Position numbers and translations under genes: made by a program
The notes under the pieces: model-generated
Told to the model about the DNA's origin: nothing
What the model saw: only the letters and a program-made list of their open reading frames with translations
Databases searched by the model: none
Shown here: positions 32,827 to 44,223 of the stretch, one piece after another
How positions within the stretch are numbered: the first letter of the stretch is position 1
Layout: each line of letters opens with the position of its first letter
Source: Dermatemys mawii
Lineage: Eukaryota > Chordata > Testudines > Dermatemydidae
NCBI GenBank assembly: GCA_007922305.1
Contig: ML677373.1
Span: 16,684,242 to 16,748,241 of the forward strand
Length of the DNA: 64,000 nt
Direction of reading: 5' to 3'

Positions 32827-33240
32827 ATTAGAGCTTCTATGGAGGACAGAAGTACTGTGGAGGATTTCGAGATTCTGCAATCTGGCGTTGATCTGAATGG
32901 GAACAAACCCCCAAAATATTGAAATTCTTCACAATGGAAACAAGTTGACAAAATCCAAACATTTTGTTTAGATTTTGGCTTTTTTAATTGTGCTGTATTA
33001 TAGTATAATATGTCGTGCATTTTTAAAAATCAAAATATAGCTATTTCAGATGGAAATGTTTCGTTCTGAAAATGTCGAAACAAGATGTTTTGACATCTCC
33101 GGGACTTTTTTTACTCTGAGGTTTTCCAAAAAGAAAATCTGGCAAAATCTACCTGATTTCACAAAGCATGTAGAATTCTGTCAGACTACATGTTATGACA
33201 GAATAGGGCTCCACTGAAGTTTTTCTGACCAGCTCTAGTA
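32827..33240. mobile_element. AT-rich hAT-like MITE (TAGAGC...GCTCTA family)
   Basis: Begins near TTAGAGCTTCTATGGAGG and ends TTTTTCTGACCAGCTCTAG. The interior has GTCGAAACAAGATGTTTTGA and GGTTTTCCAAAAAGAAAATC. The right end is an excellent match to the family terminus. The left end is worn. Confidence 0.6.
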
Positions 33241-34174
33241 CTACTATTTGTGGTCTTTAAATATTCCATGTCTCTTTTCATAGCCCTGGTGTCCTGGCCA
33301 AATTCCAGATTATGTACACATAACGCAATTACCTAAATTCCTCCTGCAGTTTCAATGGATGTAGAATTCTCCTTCATGTCCCATCCTAAACCTGTTGTTC
33401 ACTGTTGCTGGGCCCTAATGCTATATCGTACTTCAGAAGTGCCTGCTGCGTGATTGGATGAATTCAGCTCTATGTATCCATTAAACGGAGTCCTGGAGGT
33501 TGCATTAATGCACTGAGGTTATTGAATGGAAGACTCAATAGGAGGGTAAAGTAGTATTAAAAATACGAGTATAAGCCAAGACTCTAAATCTAAACTCCCC
33601 ATAAGTTTTTGGAGGAAGGAGGAAGACTCAAAATTTAATAAGCGGCCCATTTCTTCATAATAGGGTCAACCAAGACCCTACTTCTGAAACCTCCCAACCC
33701 AAGCCAACTTTGTTGGAACTGAATGTTGCAACTCAGGCCCATTTGTAATGATGGCAGGCATCACTGCTATATTATGGATACAATTGCTGGAAAGCAATGT
33801 GGCTAGTGATCTGCATTGTGATTGTATCGCTGTAAAGTTGCCTCATCCCAGACCAAAAGCTTAGTAGCATCATGGCTCTTGCAGTAAAATTTCTGATCTT
33901 AGTGTGCTCTAAACTGGAGCAGAAAAGTTGGATTGTAGATGTTGTCTGGAGACCCAAGTGGGCTTGGAGCAGGTGTACCTGGGGAATTTCATTGGTATCC
34001 AAGAGAATGTCCTTATGGCAAGGCATGTTGGCCCCCAGAAAATCTGTATATCTGAGTGTTGGGCAATAATGTTTTATTGATCTTCAGTGGGAATATTTTC
34101 TTGGAAATATTAATAAAGGGTGTTTTGCAACAACCTGTTCCAAAGCATCTGTGATTAGCTCACTGTCTATCGGA
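33241..34174. other. Intergenic, no gene seen
   Basis: Overlapping open frames at 33772-34069 lie on opposite strands and have no recognisable content. Confidence 0.4.
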
Positions 34175-34470
34175 TATTATTATTGTTATTTATTTGTATT
34201 ACGGTAGCACCAACAGGGATGAGGCCCCATTGTGCTAGGTTCTGTACAGACACACAGTAAAGGATAATCCTTACCCTGAAGAATTTACAAGAGACAATAA
34301 CAAAATGGTGGGAGGAAGGAAGAATTAATATCCTCATTTTACAGAGGAGGAACTGAGGCATGCAGATATTAAACAACTTGCCCAACGTCTGTCTGTAGCG
34401 ATCAGGAATTGAATGCAGGTCTCCCAAGTCCCAAGCCAGTCCCTTAACTTTAAGACTATCTATCTGTAAT
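34175..34470 (-). mobile_element. tRNA-headed SINE, near full length
   Basis: Plus-strand reading: ATTATTTGTATTACGGTAGC-type tail, GAGGCCCCATTGTGCTAGGT, CTCATTTTACAGAGGAGGAA, CTTGCCCAACGTCTG, and GAATTGAATGCAGGTCTCCC followed by a tRNA-like head. In reverse complement this is the ordinary order head, GAACCTGGGTTC-type B box, CCTCAGTTTCCTC core, and ATTTGTAATAAT tail. Pol III SINE class. Subfamily not assigned. Confidence 0.75.
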
Positions 34471-35109
34471 CTTATATATCTACCTACCTACTTATACAGC
34501 ATCTAGAGAGGCAGAGTTTCCCCATATCACCTTTAGCCAATCTCTGCCATATACGCAAAAGTCAGGTCAGAGTCTTCTTCCCCCTAGTCATTGTCTAAGA
34601 TGATTAAAGCAAAGATTTAACTTTGAGTGAATTAATTACAATTAATTGCTATATTTATGATGAGAAATTCTGTATTTTCCATAACAGTTCAAGTAGAAGA
34701 TCAGATTAAGAGCTTCCTCTAAGGAAAATTACTTGGCGGTAAATTTTCTAAAGAATCAGCAACTTTGTAGGACCACAGGGTCAGTAATTTCTCAGCTATT
34801 GGATGAGTTTATATTTCAGGCAGATAGTGAATAACCCGTGAGAATGGAAGGGCGTGAGCAGACTGGTTTATTCTAAATGAAGAGATGGAAATCTTCATCT
34901 TTTAATAAAACCATAGAACATGAAAGCTCTCATGATTCCCAACTCTTTGTAAAATAAGTTACACGGGCCATGAAATCATCCTGCTTTCGGAGGATAAATT
35001 CACTTATGGTGTAAGTGCTTTGTGTGTATTTGTTTGTTTCTGTGTGGATCCCTATTGAATAAAACTGAGTGACCTTTTGGACAAATAATTTATTCTCTAA
35101 AAAATGCAG
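34471..35109. other. Intergenic, nothing recognised
   Basis: AT-rich, no coding or repeat signal. Confidence 0.4.
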
Positions 35110-35437
35110 TTGAGGGTCAACTGAAACTATTTTCAAATTTGAGTTGACTTTGGCAAATGCTTTCAGCCAAAAAAAATTAGGATTGCTTAAGTCAAATGTT
35201 TCATTTTATCATTTTAAAAACTAAATGTTTTGACTTTTCATGTCGAAAGAATGTTTCCTTTAGAAATTTAGCTAGATTTTTTTTAAAAGGAAAAAAAGCA
35301 TTTGAACTAAACAACATGAAATTAATTTTTTGTTGCTGTGTTTTGGATCAGATTAAATGTTCTGTTTGTTCCAAAATGATTTTAATTTTTCGATTCAGCC
35401 TCTTAACCAAAAAATCAATCGTTCATTCAGCTCTCCT
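35110..35437. mobile_element. AT-rich hAT-like MITE
   Basis: Starts near GAGGGTCAACTGAAAC and ends TTCATTCAGCTCTCCTA. The interior includes GTCAAATGTTTCATTTTATC and CATGTCGAAAGAATGTTTCC, as in 32827-33240. The ORF at 35196-35534 runs through it and is not taken as a gene. Confidence 0.5.
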
Positions 35438-36209
35438 ACTAAAATCAATGCATCATCACTGGCATAAGGGAGTGCGTTTTCATAGAACTCAGTGGATTAA
35501 TTACTTGACCCTGGCTCCAGCCTCTTTGTATTGACTGAGCAATGCAAAGCAACAAGTAAGTTGGCCTAAAGGGACAACCAGCTATTCCCCGACACAGAGG
35601 AATCGTCAAATGGCACATATCTGGTGCAGCCATTTCATATTCCTGCACTCCACACCTCTGCTTATTTGATCGTGTACCCACGGCCTGATCCTTGGTTGGC
35701 TGAGTAAGACCTTAATGCCTTTGCAGCGAGCACGTGGGCTGCTTTAAATGAGGTAGTGCCACTTCAGTTCCTGGTCCACGATTAGAAGAATGGAAATGAC
35801 GGTCCTTGGCTCAGTCTGTTTTCCTCAGCTGTCCCCTTTGAAATCCAGCGAATTCTTTGGATAGCCAAAACATTTCCTGGAAGTGAAATTGTCCCTTTAC
35901 AGGCCACATTCTAAAGCAAATTCTAGCCAGCTGAAAGAATGAAACCAAAGGGCCCAAACCTGATCAGATCCCACCTCCGGGTTACTCATGAACTCACCAC
36001 TGAGGAACAGCCTGGCTTTTAGTCAAGGAATCTGCAGCCCCTTAGTGAGCAGAGACCAGAGGAAAATACTGAATTTTAGCAGCTGTGGGGAAAGGAGAAT
36101 TAGGGACAGGAAGGCCTATTAAATGAGGCCTGTATGCTTATTGTAGTACATCCATAGCTTGTGTGTAGTCCTTGCAAAGGATACCTGTAACTTATATCAT
36201 TTGATATTT
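35438..36209. other. Intergenic, no gene seen
   Basis: No repeat or coding frame recognised. Confidence 0.4.
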
Positions 36210-36312
36210 CACATCTTCTGTCCCAGGATCTCAAAGTGCTTTACAAGCCCTAAAGAACTGAGTTGAACCATATCTCTGTCAGGTAGGGGAGCTGCCATCT
36301 ATTATCACTCCA
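36210..36312 (-). mobile_element. SINE 3' half, reverse orientation
   Basis: GGATCTCAAAGTGCTTTACA followed by CTGTCAGGTAGGGGAGCTG. This is the reverse complement of the GTAAAGCACTTTGAGATCC tail shared by tRNA-headed SINEs. Confidence 0.55.
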
Positions 36313-36319
36313 AATTCAT

Positions 36320-36365
36320 GCAGGGGCCTGACCCCAAGATGGTGTAAATCAATGTAGCTTCATTA
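36320..36365. repeat. Dispersed palindromic element, partial
   Basis: CAGGGGCCTGACCCCAAGA, then GGTGTAAATCAATGTAGCTT. The left arm of the family only. Confidence 0.5.
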
Positions 36366-36436
36366 TATGTGTCCCAGTAGGTCTGTAATAGTTTTGATGC
36401 TGACAGCTATTTCTCCTACAGCTTTAGTCTCAAGAT

Positions 36437-36976
36437 TAGAGCTGGATGGAACAATTATCCAATGGAATGTGCCAATACGTCGAAACCAAAATGTTTTGTG
36501 GGAATGTGATGATTTTGATAAAATTCTAATGGAAAGTAGGCAGGAGTGTTTTCAGGCCTGGTTTCCTGACAGCTTGCCTACCCAGCTCCTCATCAGCCTT
36601 CCTGGGGGGTTGCTAGGGAGCCCATTCTCCCAGCTCCTCAACAGTTTCCACAGCTTGCATACTGCTGGCTCTGAGGTAGCCCACCAGGCAGGCTGCTCTG
36701 GACTTCCAAGATTGCCGGTTTTGGGGCACCCAAACCTGCATACTGCTCCTGAGTGTCGTGGCTCTCCACACAGTGGGCTGACAGGGTTCTGGGTAGCCCA
36801 AGGGGCCTTGGGAATATTTTACAATGGTTGAAACCAAATGTTTCAACTTTTGCAAAACAAAATTCTGGCATCCCTGTTCCTCTGTAAATGGTTTTGGATT
36901 GTTCCATTTGAGAACATCATTTTTATAATTTCACAATTTCCCACAGAGCAGGAATTTCAGTTTCTGGCCAGCTCAA
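36437..36976. mobile_element. hAT-like MITE of the AT-rich family with a GC-rich core
   Basis: Ends TTAGAGCTGGATGGAAC and TTTCTGGCCAGCTCAACA. AT-rich flanks (ACGTCGAAACCAAAATGTTT; GGTTGAAACCAAATGTTTCA) surround a GC-rich centre (about 36541-36820) with repeated GGTAGCCCA and GGGGCACCCA-type motifs. A similar arrangement occurs at 58090-58480. The open frames at 36367-36907 come from the core and are not supported as genes. Confidence 0.6.
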
Positions 36977-37119
36977 CACTATTCTAAAACTGTTATTTTG
37001 GAACTTGGGAATGAACTATGTAGATGAAAGCTGATGTGCGCCCAATGAACTGGGAAGGACTGTGCGGGGAGAGGAGGGACAGTGGGGGAGAGTTAATGAA
37101 TAGCGGAATGCCATGTTTT

Positions 37120-37172
37120 GGGCCAGATCCTCAGCTAATTTAAAATGGCATAGCTCAAATGACTTCAGTAAA
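37120..37172. repeat. Dispersed palindromic element, left half
   Basis: GGGCCAGATCCTCAGCTAAT, then GGCATAGCTCAAATGACTTC. Among the cleanest left ends of the family. Confidence 0.6.
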
Positions 37173-38782
37173 GATGTGCAGATTTTCAGAGAATTTTGTC
37201 CTGAGAATTTACACTTCTATGCAAAGTATATCTTAATAGCCACTTTGTGCACCTGTCTTCCTGCTGCACTTCTTTGCTGCATGTCAGGATTTTCAAAGTT
37301 TCTGGAATGCATCTAAAATGTGCTGACCTGCTGGCTCAGCCCAGTTAAACTAGAGCTGGCTCTTTCCAGTTATAAACTCCTATTTGTTCCTCTTCCATAC
37401 TGTCTTTAACAGAATTATAGAGCATACTTTCAAATTGCCTAGTGGGTCTAACTGTTATTTGTTTAATAGACCAGGGGGGAGACCTTCGTGATTAAGACAC
37501 TGCTTTCAAGCCTTTGATTATATCTTATGCATCCACGCTGCAGCAGTTGAATGTGTTTTTAACCTCAGCGGTGAACCCACTATAGTCTTCAACTCTGAAA
37601 AAAATCACAGTAAAAGCTCACAGTGAGCTAGCTGAAGAGACACTCTGCAGCCTACAATTTCCTTTTGTGCTACATATTATTTTAGCTGCATGATGAAAAT
37701 GAAGGGACCTCAGAACCGGCTTTAAGCAAACAATTTTGTAAATGTTTTGGGAAGTTAATTGCCAAGCTTCATTTTCATATGTGTATAGTAAATATAAGCA
37801 GGTTCCTAAGTATAATGTGATTGTGCAGTTATATAATAGGCCATCTTTTTTAATTTGATACACTGTTGTGCTCAAGAATCTAAGTTTTAATTTATTTCTT
37901 TTAGTTGTTCCTGTTTCTCTTTTGCATTGCACCAGTCAAACTCCAATGAACTCAGTGAGACCCTGTAAGTTTCTAGTCCTTATGTGTGAAGAGAGCCTTC
38001 CCCAGGCTTGTTAACGCTAAGAAATTCTTGCTAAAAATTCCCACCTCTCCTACCAGCAGTGCAGTTCCATGTGTAATAGCAATCATGGGACCACTAGTCT
38101 GCATGGAGATTCTGGTGGAGGGCAGAGTTTTGAGCACCATGTCTTGTAGATCTACTCTGAGCAGTGTTAGACAACAAAGAGCTTAAATCAGCGGAGAGCC
38201 CTTTCTGTGTTAAGACACACTAGTGTTATCACTGGTGGAATTGCACAGCTGTGCCAATGAGTAATTTGAGGCAAACATGCCTGATACTGACATCTTCTAA
38301 CTATGGATTCTGGCCTTCTACACTAAGTGCCAGATACCTGGGTTTAGCTGATCTGTGCTCAGTACCAAACCTGTTTGTGAAGGTGGGGATGGGATGGATG
38401 GGAGGAAGGTGGCTCTGATTACAGAAGCTCCCCTAGGCTTCTCTCCTGTTCTTCTCCTTCCTGCCTACGTAGCCAAAGGACAGGGAGAACCCATGTCAAA
38501 GCAGCGCTAATGAGATGGAATCAGGATCTGTACATATGAGCAGATATTAACAATGGTTTCTGGAACATTGCTGAACATGATTTATCCTGGCCCATAAATA
38601 GAGCTTAAGCTATTCTCAGAATTGTGTCCTACTGTGGACAGGACCATAGGGAAAAACAAAGGAACATTCCAATATTGGTTGTTTTGCCAGGAAGGTAGCT
38701 GCATCGTTTCAGGACTTTGGCCTTTAACTGTTTCTGACTATATTTTTATCTCAGATGAGAAAGTGTGAGCGGTTGAAGTAAT
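37173..38782. other. Intergenic, no gene seen
   Basis: Frames at 37618-37932 and 37986-38186 show no family features. No repeat recognised. Confidence 0.4.
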
Positions 38783-38790
38783 ATTAGAAC

Positions 38791-39130
38791 TAGTCTTGGG
38801 TGAAAATTTGGGGACAAATAGTAAATTTCCTGAAAAATTTAGTTTTCAGGGAGCCCAAATTGTTTGAATTCAGGTCAAATTCAGTGAACAGTTTTAGCCA
38901 AAAAACCCTAAAACTAAAATTTTCAGAAATGTTAAAATTAACTGTTTAGAAAATATCAAGTTGAAACAACAGTTTTGTTTAGATCTGAATAAAAATTTTC
39001 CATTTTTTCCATTTTGTGAAAGAAAAACAAACAAAAAAATCTGTTTCTATTTGAAACAAAGCAAATTTTTTTTTTCAAATTCTTTGGTTCAGCTCCCAAT
39101 CCAAAAAAAACAACTATTCACTTGGCTCTA
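38791..39130. mobile_element. hAT MITE with perfect 8-bp target duplication (AT-rich family reference)
   Basis: 340 bp beginning TAGTCTTGGGTGAAAATTTG and ending CTTGGCTCTA, flanked by ATTAGAAC at 38783-38790 and 39131-39138. The interior is A/T-rich with many AAATTTTT and TGAAAC blocks and no ORF. The exact octamer duplication defines the family as hAT and fixes its ends, which then serve to recognise the more worn copies. Confidence 0.85.
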
Positions 39131-39138
39131 ATTAGAAC

Positions 39139-39930
39139 ACATTAAATTTCTGCCTTCGTGGTGATTTTAAATGAAAATGATCCCTGATGATGAAACCAAA
39201 CCTGTTATTGGCAAAATACCAGTTTTTTGCTCCTTTCAAAGAGTCAGAACCAAAAAGTGTGAAATAAATTGCTAGCGAGAGAGAGAGAGTAACATTAGCA
39301 AAGCTGTTGCTATGAAGGATCACCCAAAATGAGTGTCTGCCATATGAGAATATAGTTTCTAAGTGTGGATATATTATTATGCTTCTCATAGTTATGAATC
39401 TCCATGACGGGGAAAGGTTTAACTGTTGCTTGAATTGAGATCGAATAGATATTCATTATTCAATCTGTGGAGCACTCTTAGATTCAGAGCTGTCACAGTA
39501 AAAACTGATCAAAGACTCATTAGTCATGAGTGTATCTTTGAAATGGGTAACTTAGTCATTGCATGTCAGAGTCTGTTTCACATTGAAAGACAATGTGCAG
39601 TGGCATGGAGCTCTGGTACATTTTTCTCTAGCGAGTGTTTTGGGATAGTATGAACCAATATTGAAATTAGCCAGTATAAGATAAAGCCTGTAGGACACAG
39701 TTAATACACTGGGCTTTCCTTCCCTCCCCCTTATGAAATCTAAAATGAATAGAGTGCTCATGAAAAGTGCCTGACTGATGGCAGGGGAAATAGAAGTCTT
39801 ATATTGGAGTCCAGGAGTCTGATCTGAAGCTCGCTGAAATCAGTGGAAGACTCTTATTGAGTTGTAGGACCAGGAAACTACAGGAAGGATAGCAGAAGTA
39901 AAGCTCCGGTGTATTTCTTGTGTGTCTCAA
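39139..39930. other. Intergenic, no gene seen
   Basis: 39800-39860 may be a worn palindrome half (GAGTCTGATCTGAAGCTCGC). Otherwise nothing recognised. Confidence 0.4.
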
Positions 39931-40230
39931 GGGCACATCTACACTACCTGCTGGATCGGTGGGAAGTGATCGATCTATCAGGGATCGATTTATCATGTCT
40001 AGTGTAAATGCAATAAATCGATCCCCGAGCGCTCTCCTCGTCGACTCCAGAACTCCACCGCCATGAGAGGTAGAAGCAGAGTCGACGGGGGAGCAGCAGC
40101 GGTCAACTTGCCACTGTGTGGATGCCGAGGTAAGTCAACCTAAGATATGTCTACTTCAGCTATGCTATTCGCATAGCTGAAATGCATATCTTAGGTCGAA
40201 CCCCTCCCCAACCCCAGTGTAGACCTGGCC
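39931..40230 (+). mobile_element. Compound-hairpin MITE (Harbinger-like), copy C
   Basis: Ends GGGCACATCTACACT and AGTGTAGACCTGGCC, with CAA before and TAA after (2 of 3 matching). Hairpins: GGGATCGATTTAT / ATAAATCGATCCC around 39982-40025, GTCGACTCC / GAGTCGAC (40040-40085), and TTCAGCTATG / CATAGCTGAA (40155-40182). More diverged than A and B, same order as B. Confidence 0.8.
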
Positions 40231-40769
40231 TAAACCATACTTTGGAGTAAGTACCCCTCCATGGTATGCAAGTGAATGTGACCAAGATTCTGTTTCAGCT
40301 TCCCTGTGCTGTACCAAAGGCACAAAGTGGTAGGACATGGTCCTAAGTGGCCAGCTGAGAATTCCACCCACATATGGGAGCTCTGAGATGGTGTACAGTG
40401 GTGTGGCTGACTCCAAAACCAGCTGCCCCCACGCATCCTGACTTAAGGGGCAAAAGGGGTGTGTTGGGGATTTGAGGTGCTGAGGCAAAGTGTGCCCACT
40501 CTACCCTGGTCCGTAACCATTGTCTCATAAAGACCATAAGAAGCTGGCATAAATTAGAGCAGTCCTCAACCTGCTATAACGAATGCTGATATGTAAGAGT
40601 TTTTATGCAAGATTTATTTGAAGAACTTTTGCAGACAAGACTCTGTCCTTTCCTACCCCTTCAATTTTCCAGACATCTGCCTAGGTTTGGAGAGTTTGTA
40701 GATTTCCAGCTTACTTGAAAGGGGAATCCATAACAGTCACAAACATCTTTTCAGTCTTGAAAGAATGTC
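40231..40769. other. Intergenic, no gene seen
   Basis: Three overlapping reverse frames at 40165-40537 partly cover the MITE and have no family pattern. Confidence 0.4.
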
Positions 40770-40965
40770 ACTCTGACATTTTAAAACCAGCCCTAGGCTT
40801 TCTCTGTTACCATGGACAAGTCAGTTATCCTGGGAATCTCATGTTCCCAACTGTAAAATGGAGACAACACATTTTTACCATAAAAGGGTGTTGTGAGGCT
40901 CTAGTAAGGTTGGTAATGTTCTTTGAGATCCATTGGTGGAGAGTGCTATGGCAGTCCTATGTCTG
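40770..40965 (+). mobile_element. tRNA-headed/CORE-type SINE, degraded
   Basis: ATGGACAAGTCAGTTATCCT, CAACTGTAAAATGGAGACAA, GGTGTTGTGAGGCTCTAGTA and GTTCTTTGAGATCCATTGGT occur in the order of the SINE core and tail. The head is unreadable. Confidence 0.65.
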
Positions 40966-41687
40966 AATATGAGTATTGTTTGTATGCATAATATTAAATT
41001 CCTCTCTTGGTCACAATGTTCTTAAATTATACAGGGTCCATAAACTCTGCAAACATCTTCCTGAAAGGCTAAATAGTGCTGCAAGTTAAGAAAAACATGA
41101 CTATAAATTTCTATGAAGTAATTAGATTTATTGCAAACAAAGAACATTTGTTCTTTGACTGGTAAAGAAAATAGTGGATTCTACTGACGGAGGCCACTTT
41201 ATTCTTCACAATGATAGAAACCAATACAGTTAGAGATAAAGTGTGTTTCCAATCTTCCTGGACTTTGTCTGAGATGCTATTCCAACGTGAACCTTTTTAA
41301 AAACGCATTGTGATAACTGGAGATCAAAGTCTGTGCACTATTAGAAATTCATTTCTCCTAACGTTATTCACTAAAAAGCTAGGGTATTATAGGAAACATA
41401 AAATGATCATTCAGCCAAGGTGTTGAATTTGTGGATCAGATTATTATGGAGTGAAAATCTACCCAATGATTGCATAAAACACCTCCTTTCAAATACATTT
41501 CTAGTGCTAATAAATGTACAAAGCTTGGCTAGAATCACTACTCTGGCATTATTTCTATGCTGAAACAGCAGGAGAAGAAATTCCAAAGGCTGGTTTGCAT
41601 GCAGAGTTGCACTGAATTAGTCTGAAGTTTGATTTTTGAACTAATGCAAGAGGCTACACTGGCACACTCTTCTTTTGGTTTGAACTT
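40966..41687. other. Intergenic, nothing recognised
   Basis: AT-rich, no coding signal. Confidence 0.4.
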
Positions 41688-41945
41688 AAAGCTGAGCAAA
41701 ATTGGAATTTTAACCCCTGGGGAATTCTCAGACTTTGACATTTATTTTCCTCCTGAATTGGGTAAAAAGTTAATATATATATTAAAAAAACCTCACAGAA
41801 CAAATAATTTTGAAATAATTTCAAATCAGAACAGTGTTGACATTTTTGAATAGAATGAGACATTTCAACGTTCCTAGATTGAAACATTTCAGTTGTTGAA
41901 TCGAATTGAAATATTTCATTTTGAGTTAGTTCAACATCCGACTAC
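41688..41945. mobile_element. AT-rich hAT-like MITE, degraded copy
   Basis: AAAGCTGAGCAAAATTGGAA at the left, then GAGACATTTCAACGTTCCTA and GAATTGAAATATTTCATTTT. Family texture is clear, ends are not. Confidence 0.45.
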
Positions 41946-42374
41946 ATCTGCCCAAAGTGCCTGATGGGAGTTGTATTTTGAGTGCTGAGTTCCCTTGTGT
42001 CTCATTGCATCAGGCTTCCTGGCCAGATTACATCTCCCATAAAGCACCATAGTTATGTAAGTTACCTGTTGCATCATGCTGTCAGACGATACACAGGATA
42101 TGGAACCCAACCAAGAAGCCCAGTCAACAGGACTTTGGAAGTTTATGCAGAACTCTTGAGTTCTGTAGTTTCATTTCCAGCAACCTACCCACTGTCTTCT
42201 TGCTTCCCCTATAGGAGCATTGGATATTCCATATCATTTACCCACAGACCCATGAGATGCATGAAGTTCATGCTGGAGAAAAAAAGCCTTTGCTCTCCAG
42301 TCTGACTTTCCAAGACTCTTATAGACTCTACATTTTATTAGCATTTTATTGTCTCCATGCATTTTGAGCATTGT
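41946..42374. other. Intergenic, no gene seen
   Basis: The frame at 41982-42305 has no recognisable domain and lacks conservation clues. Confidence 0.35.
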
Positions 42375-42382
42375 CTTGGAAT

Positions 42383-42573
42383 CAGGGGGCAGCTCGAAGG
42401 TCTTTGCCGCCCCAGGTGCAGAAGTTCCGCGACATGCCTGCAGGTGGTCCGGGTGTACCGCGGATTCGGCGGCGTTTCTGCGGGAGGTCCACGCGCCCCG
42501 TGGACTCGTCATTCTCCCATGGCTTGCCGCCCCAGGCATGCGCTTGGAACACTGGTGCCTGGAGCTGGCCCTG
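42383..42573. mobile_element. GC-rich hAT MITE
   Basis: 191 bp with ends CAGGGGGCAGCTCGAAG and GGAGCTGGCCCTG, flanked by CTTGGAAT (42375-42382) and CCTGGAAT (42574-42581), 7 of 8 identical. The interior is GC-rich and contains TTGCCGCCCCAGG twice. Several overlapping open frames on both strands are composition artefacts. Confidence 0.8.
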
Positions 42574-42816
42574 CCTGGAATGTTTGAGCCGGGGGGTTCA
42601 GCAAAAAATGGCAGTGCAGAAGATGGGTTCTTCTGTGTAAGTGGAGATGTTTTTTTTGTAAGTTTCTGAAAGAGGCCTGTGGGGAACTGGAAAACTTGTT
42701 ATCTGTTTAGGGCCTGACCTTGTCTCTATTGATTTTGATGATGCTGGAGCAGACCTTAATGGACCCATCGGACAATAAACATATTGTACACCGCCAAAAA
42801 CCTTTCAATTCAGTGA

Positions 42817-43085
42817 GGTTTCAGAGTAATAGCCCTGTTAGTCTGTATCAGCAAAAAGAACAAGGAGTCCCTGTGGCACCGTAGAGGCTAACAAATTTAT
42901 TTGGTCATAAGCTTTTGTGGGTTACAACCCACTTCATCAGATGCATAGAACGGAACAGACAGTAGATATATATATATACAGAGAACATGAACAGGTGGAA
43001 GTTGCCAGAGCATCTGATGAAGTAGGCTGTAGCTTATGCCCAGATAAGTGTGTTAGTCTCTAAGGTGCCATAAGTACTCCTTTTT
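42817..43085. mobile_element. Minimal foldback Penelope-like element
   Basis: Left arm GGTTTCAGAGTAATAGCCCT, AGTCTGTATCAGCAAAAAGA, ACCCACTTCATCAGATGCAT. Right arm CATCTGATGAAGTAGGCTGT, GTGTTAGTCTCTAAGGTGCC, AAGTACTCC. The arms are inverted copies separated by a short stretch with a TA tract (42966-42976). No endonuclease sequence. AATTCAGTGAG on the left and AATTCACTCAG on the right may be worn target duplications. Confidence 0.8.
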
Positions 43086-43820
43086 AATTCACTCAGATGC
43101 TTTGTCAATTTCAAAAATAAACTACAAACATCTGGATTTAGCCCAGTCAACAGCTTGAACATCTTGGCGTGTTGTTGAAAGAAGTAACGGTTCCAAATGC
43201 TGCCTTGTTCACCCAACACCCGGAAGAGGTGCCCAGTTATTAGAGTGATGGACACAATTATAAAAATCAATTTGGAACAGAAAAGTTCATTTAACTATCA
43301 CTGTTTCAGGTGCTTCTTTAACATTTTTACATAACCAACCACCTACTAAAAAAAAAAGTGTCCACATAGTCCCTCTAATGATCCTTCTTAAAAATCACAG
43401 CAAAATTACTGCATGATTAAGTATTGAGGATGAAGTAGTTTGTAAGGACATGATTAAACAGTGTGACAATAGCAAAATGTTAAGTGTTCTGTCAATGTTG
43501 CATGTAATTCTAGTGATGCTCTGGTAGAGTGCAATGCAAACTCTTTTTTTGTTATTGATGGTTGTTTCATTATTATTAGAAGCCTTTGTGTGATAGACTC
43601 TGAAATATCTTTGCAAATTATTTATGAAAATCTGCTGAACGGGTTCTTATACTTCAGCAAAAATCAAAATAACAAGGCCTGTCAGTGATTATGAAGTGAG
43701 AGTCTGCAGCTTAATCCTAATTAAAGTTTGTCCAAACTTCTAGGTTTGCCTTTGGGAAATTTTTCAGTAGTATTGCGGGGTGATAAATTTTAGCTATTCA
43801 AAGTAAAAGTTTATGGGTAA
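43086..43820. other. Intergenic, no gene seen
   Basis: AT-rich, no structure recognised. Confidence 0.4.
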
Positions 43821-43905
43821 TATTTTTGTCTAAGTGACTTAGGAGCCTAGGTCTCACTGAAAGTCATACGGCTTAGGTGCCTAAGTCACTTGTACCGTTT
43901 TGACC
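43821..43905. repeat. Palindromic MITE, second copy of the 30509-30640 family
   Basis: TAAGTGACTTAGGAGCCTAG and GCTTAGGTGCCTAAGTCACT are inverted arms around GTCTCACTGAAAGTCATACG. Confidence 0.65.
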
Positions 43906-43929
43906 CTTACCCTATACATCATATGTTGA

Positions 43930-44223
43930 TATTGTTTGTATTACACTAGTCTTTAAAGGTTGCAACCAAGATCATAGCTGCATTGTTCTAGACACAGAAG
44001 AGACAATCCTTGCCATGAAGAGCTTTCAGTCTAAATCAACATGGCAGACAAGAAGGGGGAGACAGGAAATATTGTTGTTCCCCTTCTACAGCTGAGGAAC
44101 AGAGGTGCATAGAGATTATGGGAACTCGCCCAAAGTCACAAAGGAAGTCAGTGGTAGACTTGGGAATTGGACTCAGATCTCCTTAATTCTAGTCCTGTGC
44201 CTTAACCACAAGACTCTTTTTTT
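43930..44223 (-). mobile_element. tRNA-headed SINE, near full length
   Basis: Plus strand shows TTGTTTGTATTACACTAGTC, AGACACAGAAGAGACAATCC, CTTCTACAGCTGAGGAACAG, CAAAGTCACAAAGGAAGTCA, GAATTGGACTCAGATCTCC and CCTTAACCACAAGACTC. The last two are the reverse complement of the tRNA-like head with its A and B boxes. Same family as 34175-34470. Confidence 0.75.

Noticed and set aside
36367..36831. 154-codon forward frame
   Set aside because: It spans the GC-rich core of a hAT-like MITE. Reverse frames are open over the same stretch.
42349..42669. Overlapping frames that might suggest a GC-rich exon
   Set aside because: The interval is a hAT MITE with matched octamer duplications.
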